DNA of 64,000 nt. It comes from Siderastrea siderea. Taxonomy: Eukaryota; Cnidaria; Anthozoa; Scleractinia; Rhizangiidae. The stretch spans positions 34,051,152-34,115,151 of the forward strand of contig OZ034977.1 of NCBI GenBank assembly GCA_964030785.1. The letters are read 5' to 3'. Of this stretch, positions 23,901 to 35,900 are shown in pieces. The translations under genes and the position numbers were made by a program. The first letter of the stretch is position 1, and the number at the start of each line of letters is the position of its first letter. The notes below the pieces were generated by a model that did not search any database, was not told the DNA's origin, and worked only from the letters and a program-made list of their open reading frames with translations.

Positions 23901-26900
23901 TACAGTATTTGTCTTATCTTCTCGACGTTTCTCCTTACATTAGTTCGTTTGTACAGTATTTGTCTTATCTTCTCAGCATTTCTCCGTATGTTAGTTTGTT
24001 TGTACAGTATTTGTTTTATTTTTTCAATGTTTCTCTGTACGTTAGTTCGCTTGTACAGTAATTGTCTTATCTTCTCAGCGTTTCTCCGTACGTTTGTTCA
24101 TTTGTACAGTATTTGTCTTATCTTTTCAACGTTTCTCTGTACGTTATAGTGATGCGCTGCTAATCTACCATAAAGCTTCATGTTGCTATTTTGCAGTAGC
24201 TCTCTTGCAGTGTTCCAGCAGCTCCCAATGTCACTTCTGCAGCACTCATGCAGTCATTTTTTGTCACTGCTGCAGCGCAGCAGTGTGCTCACTGCAGTCA
24301 TTTTTAGCCGCTAAAGTAGCACTGCGTGAACGTAATCTGTTTCGTACGGGTATAGTTGCTTTAGTATTGCGATTTCATCCAGAACATCTCTAAAAACCAT
24401 TAGGAATTTATGACAAAGTATTTACAATCAACTAAGTAATGAAGGAACAGTGTACCATCATAGCCCCGTATCCCCACAAGGAACGATCGACTTATGCAGT
24501 GACGTAGCAAATAATAGCAGTGTAGCGTGGTAGCGCCGTACCCCCACACAGTAAGAGCGACAAGTAATAGCAGCGTACCGTGGTAGCCCCGTAACCCCGC
24601 ACGGTACAGAGCGACTACATCGACAAATATTGAACGACATGTCCTATGTTTCTCCACTAGCATCATAGCAAAGTAGGCGAGCATTACATCCTTCTTTTGT
24701 CTCTTAGTTTTTTCTCACTAGCATCGTACCGTAACGTGCAAACAAGAGAGCACAATCCGGCAATTAATTTTACTTGTATTTATTATTTATTTTCACCTGT
24801 TAAAGTTACGAAAGGCACAAGATTTCACAGCTAGTTTAATTTTTCTTCATTGAGCGTGTTTGTAACGTAATAGGTTTGATTTGTACAATGACTGGTTTCC
24901 TCTTCTATACCTCAGTACATTTCATGTTTGTAGCATAATAGTTTCAATGTGCACAGGTTATCCAAACATTAGTATACGTTGGCAAGGTGTTAGTGTTACC
25001 TTCCCCACGTTTTCTCAGAAGTTTCATTCAATTTATAGCGAACACTTTTATTATAAGCTATGTTACCATGGTAACTGAGTGGGGAAAAGTTACAGAAATC
25101 ACTGCATGTATGGGTGATAAGTATGTATAAGGCAAGAGTAGCAGCGTACCGTGGTACGTTCAATGCTACAGTTTGAAGTAGATCCGATTTTGCGACACTT
25201 TGATCTAATGTGCTACACTTGTATTATGATTTCAGTATGCAATGCTTGTACCTGCTGCTGTGTTATTTGCATTTGGGATCCTGATATTTTTCTGTTTAAT
25301 TCCCTCACCTGATCTGATTGGTAAGCAAATTTGTGTTTTTTTATTATTTATTTATTTTTTATTGTTTCTTTTATTTTTTTGACACTTTGCTCAGGGATGT
25401 ATTCACAGACATGCTATGCGTGCAGAAGCGGTGATGTTTTCTGGAAAGCGTGGTCATGTGCACATTTGTCATGCATGAACTAGTCACGGACGAAATATGG
25501 AAATGTGCTAGTCACACAAAATGTGACTTGTCAAGATTGGCCATTGAAGCGTTTTCTTTCTGATATTCTTTTTATCATAACATAATTAATGTGTATAACA
25601 AGCATACTGACATAGAGTGTGCTGTGCTGCATACCCTCATCCAGGAGTGATAATTTCAAGACAATGAATCAGTGACCAGGAAGAAGGCTGTTAATTAAGA
25701 AGAGTCCACTATTGTGCTGTCAATTAAATCACACAGTTAGTGCTTTGTATTTTGTTTTTAAAACAACCAATTTCTCAACTGTAATTGCAAGTTTTATCTC
25801 TACAAACAGGATTGCCGATGCCTGAAGATGATCAGCCTTCACAAGAAAGCGGTAATGGTAAAAACATTTGATATTCACTTCTAGCTAACTATGAAAATTG
25901 ACAGCTACAGCACGTCTAGAGACCTTTGATGCACACAATTCATCCATTACTCTAGGACATTCCTTTCTTAGTCAAACCATCATGTCTATCAACTTGCCTC
26001 AATCGTGAACTTATCTCTTAATATCTCAATTATAAAATCAAAGACCAATTTTCCAAGGGCAGCATCAACGAGATCAGCTTCAAGCTACACTGTAGAACTG
26101 TAACCAACCGACTAACCCATATTATCTACCAACCCACCATTGTGCTTTCAAAGCCACTCTTTCTCCATTTTTTCTCCCCAAGTTTGATTTTTCACCTTAT
26201 TTTAATTATGTCTGCAGCGATGGCTTGAGCTTTACTGATTAAGTACATGTTGACCAGATTGGCAACAATTTGTCAAGCTGCTGTCATTCAAAAATGCTTG
26301 TTTTTTTAGTGAATTAAGTTTTAATATTATTTCAATTTCAGTTTTTGCTGACCACTCAGTAGTTGAGCAGGAAACATTTGCTAATAAGGCCCCTGATGGC
26401 CTTTCTTCAGTAGGTATTCTACTCTAGATACAAAGTGTTTGTTAGGTGATTGGCTGGTGATCATTGGTTGTCTAATTATCAGTCTCCTGACTGGTGTGTG
26501 TTATATTCTGGATCACAGTGGGTATAGTTTTAGCAGTTTAATTAATACATTCATACTGCAAGACCCCAACAACAGCACACGCAGTGTAGAATTATGTTGT
26601 TATCACAACATGGAAGCGTGAAACTGCCATTTAGACCTTGTGGCAAGGATGGTAACACATGTACATTGATGCTGAAGTTGCATCAAGTTGTAAGATATGA
26701 GAATTCCATGACCCAGGTTTTCTGTAAAATGTTGAGAGTTCTGGTAAAATGCGTATCAAGTAACAGTGTAAACTGGCAATCTTTGCAGTTGCTGTTCATC
26801 TTTCTGTCTTTCTTTGTTAGTGTTTTTTGCTACTGGTGAAGCCTCCAATAAAATTATTCATCTTCCAACCAACTTTCTGTGGAAAGTGCTTTGTACAGTA

Positions 26901-29900
26901 TTTTACACACTAGTCAGTTTATGTCAGTAATCTCACCCATTTCCTTTCTGATATCACCAACTAATGCTCAAATACTCCATGACGTTTTAGATATTTCTTG
27001 AATTCACATTCATTGAGATACTTCAAGTAGTTATCCCTCTTGAGTAGCTAACTTCCATCTAATAGCAATACTCGCTTTCTCTAGGTTTAGAGTTTAGGTG
27101 CTATTTCTCAACACATTTGAATCATAGTAGTGTGTTGTATTTATTAGCTGTGATTATTTTTGTTTTTGCAGTCAACTTTACCGTCATCATCATATGAATC
27201 AGTGAAGCCACAGCAGAAGAAAGCTGTCAACTTTTGCCAAGCTGTTCTACTTCCTGGAGTTATTCCTGTAAGCAAATCATATAATTCCTCTTCGTAATGT
27301 ATATAATTTTTCTTGGAAAGAAAAATATGGTATGTTAGAACTCAACCTTCCTAAATCAAGCATCACTATAGCTTAAAACAGCATCTCCTAGTCTGTGCAT
27401 GTTAAGGCTGTCTGTCATTCACTGTGCAACTTACATTTTCCAAACGCTCCGTTTAGTATCTGCTGTTTGAGGAGGCAACAGCAGAAAGATCTCCCAAATG
27501 GGAGTTGCAGGGGGGAGGGGGGTGGGGGGAGCTGGAGCATTTTCTACTAGTAGCCAGCCAATCAGAATGTATACTTGCTTATATCCAGTAAGTCTATTAA
27601 AATAAAGAACAATACTGATTAGTTGTTGGGGACATTATTCTCACATATTGAAGTGGTCCAATGTCACACCATGTAGGAACTGGCATTGCTGGCTCATGTT
27701 TATTCTGTAGATATCAAACTTACCCACAGCAATGTTAACTCATTTCTTCCAATAGTACTCCCTCTCCTACGCTTGTCTCAAACTTGTCAACCACTCCTTC
27801 TTCTGCTGGCTGCCATACTACTTATCCAACAGTAAGTACAGACAAACAGTTTTTGTAACCCACACATTAGTTAGTGCTGCATTTCATTGCTACATTTGAC
27901 ATGGCTGCCAACAGTCAGGCCATAAAAATCTGTTACAGGTGGAGTAAAGCCATTCATTTGTTCATAACATGACTAGGGCTGCAGCGATACATTTTCCCAT
28001 GATACGATACATATCTCGATACTAGGGCCACGATTTGATACACGATACAATACCTTACTGTGCCCGACAAAACTAGTTACCAACAACTTACACTACTTTT
28101 AAGTAATTTATTTCTCTAATAATAAATTTAACAATAATAACACAACATCAAATTGCCTTATAAGGGCTTAAATGTAGAGCTTGGGTAAGGAATATTAAAG
28201 ACAGTGATTTCCCAAATTTGTTAATGTAGCATATTTTATTGTATTGTAATATGGCGATATCTTAATGTTAAAATATCGATATTCGTATCGTTAGAAAAAA
28301 ATATTGTGGTTCACCGATGCATCGGTGTATCATTGCAGCCCTAAACATGACACTACTTAATAAGAGTTAATCAACCACGTTCAGACCAACCTTTTGTTTG
28401 GTCTTCACAGACTAGGAGGGCTGACTGCCCCCCCCCCCCCCCCCCGCCTGCACCCCTCCATAACATCAAGAGCGTTAAATCTATGACAATGAAACATGCA
28501 GGGTGTATCACATGTCCCAAAACCTGATTTGGGAAAACTTACTCATCAAAATATGGTTGTCTGGAAACATCAGATTCCAAGAAGATTGACTTTTCTTACC
28601 AACATGCCTTCAGATAAGTGTTATATAAGGTCACAACATTTGGTGGCATTTGCTTGAATATTTAAGAAGTTATCAATGTTCAAAGTCCATGCAGGCACAA
28701 GCGGCCCTTCTCCCACTCATGATCTGAATAGTTTTACTGTCGATCATGGTATCAGGCAACTTTCTTGTTGAGTAGTTTACTTTAGTGCTTTAATCATGTT
28801 CAGTGAGTTTCAGCTGTCCAAATGTAACAGTTACCCAATAGTAGAAGTACTTTGGCCATCAAAGATTGCCGAATCTCTAGCCAAAGAAAATCACTTCAAA
28901 ATGAATAGATGGCTCCTAAAGAAAACTGTGGTTTATTTTTACAATGTAGACTGTTGCCCCAGAAATATAGATTTTATGTCATTTTAACATAACTTATAGA
29001 ATATAAGCTGTGGTTGACCATTTTATCTCTGACTAACATACTGAACTGAACTTTCTCAGAGTTTGGTTGGCAGGACACAGTTGCTGATAAAATTTCAACA
29101 TTTTATGACATTGGAGGAATTATAGGTTGGTAATGTTGTAATGGTAATAATTATACACTATTTTCAAAGTGTGGAAACATGTTAAATAAACAGTAACGTT
29201 AATTGAAGTTTTGGAAACTCAGGAATGTCACTTGCGGAATTTTTGTCACATGACACATTTTGACTAATCACACGCAAGGGAAATATTTCCACAAATATGG
29301 TCAAAGGCTATAAACTGAAATGTTACTGACCATCTAGATTTCCATACTAAGAGTGTTTTTGTGACTTGTCACTTTCTGTTTTCACTTTATTAATCAAGTT
29401 CATGGTTTCCAACCTAGGAAGTTATCCATAGTATTTCCTTCTAATGGCTTGAATGAAGCATTTCCAGCAAACAAATACCGTAGGATCTTCCATATATCCA
29501 AGTTAGGTAGACATGAGATTTACTATGTATCTATAGAACTGTGTTAATAACTCTGCTGTACTTAATAAGTTCTAATTAGTTAATTTGATGACTATCTGGC
29601 TGGTTGGCTGGCTGGGCAAAGAAATGAACAAACAAACAAATAAATAAGTAAGAATCTTATGCTTGCACTGAACTGAATTTAAATTATTTTATCTTAGGTG
29701 GCATTGTAGGAGGGTTGGTCAGTGTGAGTAACACAATATCTTTAAACTGTCATATGATCAAAAGTTTCTTACGGTTATTTCCATCCCAATTTCTTATACA
29801 GTCTTTACAACACCCCAGCCTTCCCTGTTTTGTTTTGCTTATTCCCAGTGCATTTTTATCACTTAAGCAGCATTGAGTCCAGTTGGTCAGTGCAGTGAGA

Positions 29901-32900
29901 TCTTGAAAGGAGGAAAACAACATTTCTTCCCACATATCCCCCTACACTGTTACCTGACTCACATATAAAACCAGTGTTGATGGGAAATAGTAAAAATATG
30001 AGGTAATGGTGTTGTTAAACCAGCGAAGTTTTCTTGGTGAGATTAGAGTTTGGAACAAGACAAACCCCCCCCCCCCCCCCTCCTCAGCCTCCCCTTCTCC
30101 CCTTGCCATCATAAGTCAGTGCTACAGTGTTATATCGGAACTGCTGTATTGTCTATTTCAGGATTTGCTGGGAAAGCGTACTCCTTTAGTTGTGGTGATG
30201 CTTATGGTTTCCGTACCGATGCTTTTCATTTATGGAAGTAAGTGAAAGCTTCTCAAATCAGTAGAATATTGTTACTTCTAAGGTTATTAAGGGACCAATT
30301 ACTAAGGGACCAATTTCACAAACCGGGCTGGGAATTTCAGGCTGGTTAAACAACTTGCAGCTGGGGGTGAGAGTTCAATTCTGGCACCATAACTACCTGG
30401 CAACACTACCCTCCTCCCTTCTTACCACATTTTTTCAAAGCTTCCCAAACGTTAAAACTGCCATTTTCCTGCCTCGGGGCTCAACATGTTTTTTCCAAAG
30501 ATGGAACACAATAGTAAGGTTTTTGAAATAAATTTAGTCTCAGTTTTCAGTGGTTACAAATAGGCATTCTATTCTATGTCGACTGACGTTTATTTTGTTT
30601 CATGTTTTTCTTTTGTTTCTAAGTGCGGACACATTTAGCAAAAAATAAATTTAGGTTCAAATGTTGTCACAATTTTTGGTTGTAGAGATATTAGACTTGT
30701 GTAGCCTAGGTAGGAGTGCTTATCCATCTGTCTGGTCATCAATAGTTTACTACTTTTTCTCTGAATATTCATGGTATTGCCTCTATTTTTCACTTACTGT
30801 GGAATGTCTGTACCACAGATACGGGAGGAGGTTACACATTAAATGCTGCCTTGATGTGTGTTACAGGTTAGTACATGCATGCAGCATTTTAAATTACATT
30901 GCAGTTTTTAAATCCTCTGTTTCCTTTAGAGACAAATTTCATTGTAACTGTAGTTGCGACAAGTAGGTTTCTCACTCTGTTGTCACTCGGACAATGTCAT
31001 AAATACTGCAGTTTGAGATAAGAGGCGTTCATTGATGACAAGGAAAGACTTTGTTCGAGATAGCGAGGAATTCGAAATAACTGAACTCGACATAAGCAGC
31101 TGCAAGTGGCTGAAAAATAGTAAAGCAAATCCTAGGGAAGTGGCTTTCAGTTCAGGATAGCGGAGGCCTTCTGTAGTCTGGTTGTAGTTAGTATAAGCTG
31201 TTCTTATGTGTCTACTTGTGTTATGTACAGATTATGAACGTTCAATTGCATTTAAGCCTTCTTGTTCTGACTTTCTGAATCTGCAGGGTTTTGGATTGGA
31301 GGTCCCGCAAAACTGATAAGTTCTGCTATATCAGCTGATCTTGGAAGACAGGTATGGAACACAAGAAAAATCATTTTCTGTTTATTACTGCCAGCGGGTT
31401 GTGTAACAGTGAACCACTGCCTCACTGTCAACCAATGACGTATGATGAATTTGTTCATCATCGTGTTTGCCTTGTGAAATGTGTTCGTAGAAACAAAATG
31501 AAGATGCTGTTCCTTGATTTTGTTGTACCCCTTTGCGTGATTTTCCACTCAGTGACTCCTGAATTTCCACCAAGACGGCAGTTAAAAACACAGATGCCTT
31601 TCTCTGGGCGTAATCTCGGAAAACTGCAGCTAAACTGTCAAAATATTTGTTTACCACGTGGTTGGGAAGGTCAGATTTCTCACCGATTTTCCGAGGATTA
31701 ATTCGTTGGCCTATTGTGTTATTATACTGATTCAATTCATGCTGTCATGCTCATTTAGGCATGCTTTGTAAAACTTTCCCCTGTGCTGATTATCAAAAGC
31801 ATCTTCTGGTGTCAACAGTGATAACGGCACATTCACAAGTCGTACAAGAACTCTGCTCTCCTCAACGCCAGTTTTGGCCGGAGTAGAAGTCAGTGGGTTA
31901 CCTAAATTTTACAGTTATCAATGACGACTTGTTTTAGCAGTTTTTTCCCTTGAAGATTCAGCTACTTTAAATTTTAGTGATTCCTGCTTCTTTTAGACAA
32001 CTTTTTACAGCTTTCTTCACTTTTGAAACATTTTTAATTTAGCTAGTAGGAAGGCTCAGTCTCCAGCCGTGAGTGTCTCGATGCGCCCGCGATTCTTGTC
32101 ACTTTCACGGCTGGGTGCACGGGTTTGGTTGCATGTCCGTGACGTCATTACAATTTTAATAATATTATTATACAGACAATCCACACGTCGATTGCATAAA
32201 TTTTATCGGTTCTTTTTTTGTGTTGTCTTGAGAAAAAGCGAAATGCGAAAAGTATTTCCTGAAACGCCTCCTAAAAGTGTGAAATTTCAAAAGAAAGACG
32301 AAATCCCGCTAAATTATGCCGCGCATTCTGCCCCGCAAATTTCAGGGGGCTTGTCTCTGATTGGTCAGTCTAAAGAATAACCAAACCCGTGCGCCCAGCC
32401 GTGAAGGTGGCGAGAATCGCGGGCGTATCAAGACACTCACGGCTGGAGACTGAGCCTAGCTAGTAGGTAATTTAGCGATTTTTCATGCCATCGCTAAATG
32501 AAGTTATCTCCAAAGTGATACCTGTGTTCTCTGTTTGATCTTAGAGCGCCCTCGGTGCAAGCAGTGAAGCTTTAGCCACAGTAACAGGGATTGTGGATGG
32601 TACAGGCAGCGTAGGAGCTGCTATAGGACAGGTATCAAACCTCACTTCGAAATGTTGCCTTAACCCTTTAAGGAGGCTAGCAACAGTTTTTTTGGCCTTG
32701 GAGTGTATCTTTTGAAGTCAAAATTTCGCATAGAAGATAAACTTCGATTTCCTTGATACTACACCACCTTTTCAACATATGATCAAAATTTATTTTCTCA
32801 CTGGTTTCCTAGCAACAGCTGTCATCATAGCAACGGTAATGGACAACCCCTCATTTTAAATAATGTCGAATATCTCGAAAACTAGTCAGACACTTTGTGA

Positions 32901-35900
32901 CGAAACTTGAACTATTTGAACTACCGGTACTCAACCTACACAGCTTGTATGCGAAATTTAGGGAAAAATCTGTAAGAGCGTTTTCATGTAAATCATGATT
33001 CAGTTTTTACGGGCAGATTTTGGTCATTCCTGCAATTTTCTCCAATATTTCAAGAAAGATAAAACTTAACACTTTCTCTTTTCAGTTGAAGGATCTTTTA
33101 TGATATCAAAACATTCTTAATGTACACTGAGCTTTCTAAGTGGCTGCGATTTTAAGATATTTATATTTAAAAACTGCTAAAATGCAGCACAAATCAGCCA
33201 AAAAGTTCGTAATTTGCATAAATGGAAATATTTCTAAATTGCCCTTACAGATTTTTCTCTTAAATTGATTGCCGTTAGAATAATAATTCTTTTTGATGTT
33301 CCAGTGAGTTTTAGGCTGAATAAACATTTCTGTTATTAGATAAGAAGGCTGAATCTCGGTCAAGTTTCAGTCGTTATTAACTTTCAACGAGCAACAGTTT
33401 TATTTTGTTTTTCCTGGTCTAGTTCACGGTTATTCACGTGCAATGAATATTTATACACGCTGCGCTTGTGTCCTCTCGTGCGCTTATAATTCCTTCTCAC
33501 AATAAAAAAATATATATATTCGTCTTCTGAGCTTGTTTCTCTTCATTTTTCGGCCCCAGTGTAATTAAATCCGTAATTAAAAATGCTAAAACGTCAGTCA
33601 GTATTTAACAATAATGGAAAAGAGTCTCCAGGAAAAAGCTCAGAAGACGAAAAATCAGCCCATAAAAAATGAATCATGATTTACTCGAAAACGCTCTTAC
33701 AGATTTTTCTCTACTTTCACATACAAGTTGTGTAGGTTGAGTAGTTCAAATAGTTCAAGTTTCGTCATAAAGTGTCTGACTAGTTTTCGAGATGTTTGAC
33801 ATTATTTAAAATGAGGGGTTGTCCATTACTGTTGCTATGGTGACAGCTGTTGCTAGGAAACCAGCGAGAAAATAAACTTTGATCATATGTTGAAAAGGTG
33901 GTGTAGTATTAAGGAAATTGAAGTTTTCCTTCTATTCGAAACTTTGACTTCAAAAGATACACTCCAAGGCCAAAAAACCTGTTGCGAGCCTCCTTAAGCC
34001 CTGATAAAAAATTTATATTCCTCTTACTGTTCTCCATACATTTCTTATGGAACTAGTACTGAGAATTTGTCTCAATATCAAGACATCTTATTCTCATCAC
34101 TTGAATGTTTGACCAAGTAGTGATAATGTAAAGAGAAATTTTATTTTCGTCACTGTTAGGGCTTAAAGGCTTAAATCAAGATATTTGTCTTCATTATTCA
34201 TGATGCAGTTATTTGTATCAATGCTGGTGGTTAACATAAAAAATCAAAGAGGATTTATCGCTGTTATCCAGCCAGAATATTAGTAACCTGGAAGCTATTA
34301 ATTACAGAGCAGAATTCGGAGACATTTTGCTACTTCACACTGGTGCAAAAGCGATTCCGTTTGCTCGTTATCTTGTTGACTTAAACAAAAAAAAAAGAAG
34401 CTTGTGATTTGTTTGCATCCTGGCTAGCTCTCTGCAGTTGCCATTTCATAATGCACTTTCTGTTTGTTTAGTTTCTTGTGCCTGAAATCAACACCCACAG
34501 TGGATGGAAGCCTGTCTTTTACTTTTTAATGGTCATGGTGAGAATTTCTCTGTACTGTTTTGAGACATTTAACGTCTTGTGCTAAATACAGTTCATCGCA
34601 AAATTTTGGAGAATTCTGAAACCAAGACTGGTTGGAGTACGATTCAGAGAGTAATAGGCCTGTGCATGCTTGAGGATAATGTTCACATCGTCAGCACGAT
34701 TACTACGAAATTGTACAGCAAGTCCTATACGGTAAAATGTTTTCTCAGGACCTCTAGACATTCTCAAGTCTTATCCAAAAGACAGTGCTCAAGTAATAGA
34801 TCTGTAGACGTTATCTGTAGACGTTATCAATTCCTCCTTTTGTCCTTTTTTGTTTCCATGCCCTCTTTCTGTGCTGTCTTTCTTTTTTTCTTTTATGCCT
34901 TCTTTGTGTACTGTATACTTACTTGCGTGATTTTTTTCCTTCAGACTTTCATGAGTTTTATATGTCTCATAGTACCACCTCTTATCAAGTTTACAAGGTA
35001 AAGTCAGTTTGGTTTGATTCTCTTAATTAATACAATGCATAATCGTACATAACGATGTAGATTTTTTAAATTAATTTCATTCTGCAATTTAAATTTGACT
35101 TCTTTCGAAATATCCATTAAAATTGGCCGTGGAAACGCTTTCAAATGAAGAGTAACGTCAGGGTTAGCCTGCGTAGCAAGCGTATTTTCGTGGAAGGGGA
35201 AGGGAAACTTGTCGCCCCCTACCCCCTGGAAGTTTACGCCTGCTACACAGGCAAGGTCAGGATAAAATCAGGAGAATGAAGATTTTGAATAGCAGAAAGA
35301 CTTATTTGAATTACCTGTTTGTATGGAAACTTCCATCATCGTCTGACTTTAGTAAATTGTAACTGTTGGTGTAACTGACGATGTTCAAAGTTTCCTTCCT
35401 TCACTATATGTGTGACTGTAATCAGGGGCGGGGATGAAATATATATTATTTGCCGGCCTTGGTCGGTCCGTATTGAGAAAAACTGTGCCAGAGGTCTTGA
35501 GTACGGCCCGAGGCCGCAGGCCGAGGGCCGTGCTCAAGACCGAGACCGACTTTAAGTCAAAAGTTAAACGTGTCTTGTTGTTTTCGGAAAGCAACGTTTT
35601 ACAAGCGCGCGTAAAATGAACCATGAAACGAAGCCGTTTGTGACACCAGAGCAGCAAAATACGCTTTTTTACTCTGTTAAAACTCAGAAATCACAGGAAG
35701 CAATATAACTAAAAGAAACCCCTTTATTTTCCCAAATTTCGATACATGTAGCTAACTCCTGCTCGATTTACTCAAATGTTTGTCGAAAGGGAAGAGGCGA
35801 TTTACATTGTACAACCTTCGGTATTTTAACAAGAAATTTTGGAAAGAAAGTTTTTAACGACAATGTACAAAAAATTTCAGAATTCTAAGTTTCGGAGAAC

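Larger units (their letters stand above)
25321..27171. other. introns around the central-loop exons, nothing else recognised
   Basis: Three introns (25321-25809, 25858-26341, 26414-27171) without TIR pairs or RNA genes. The last must hide a small exon, or the flanking exon model must change (see phase mismatch). Confidence 0.4.
28344..32050. other. SLC37A3-like introns in the 3' half, mostly plain
   Basis: Outside the exons listed I see poly-C tracts (28430-28446, 30065-30080), low-complexity aaataaataagta near 29640, and a diverged repeat at 31010-31190 related to 7500-7640. Overlapping 115/116-codon frames on both strands at 31354-31735 look like chance. Confidence 0.4.

Noticed and set aside
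23667..24149. 160-codon ORF as a membrane-protein gene
   Set aside because: The frame is produced by a 51-bp tandem repeat and has no non-repeat coding part.
31354..31735. Overlapping 115/116-codon ORFs on both strands
   Set aside because: They lie in an intron directly after the donor at 31352, have no domain, and antisense overlap of this kind is typical of chance frames.
32069..32380. 103-codon ORF as a gene
   Set aside because: It lies largely within the TIRs of the 406-bp MITE.
34579..35001. 140-codon ORF as a separate gene
   Set aside because: Its end is simply the SLC37A3-like exon at 34945-34997 read through from the intron.
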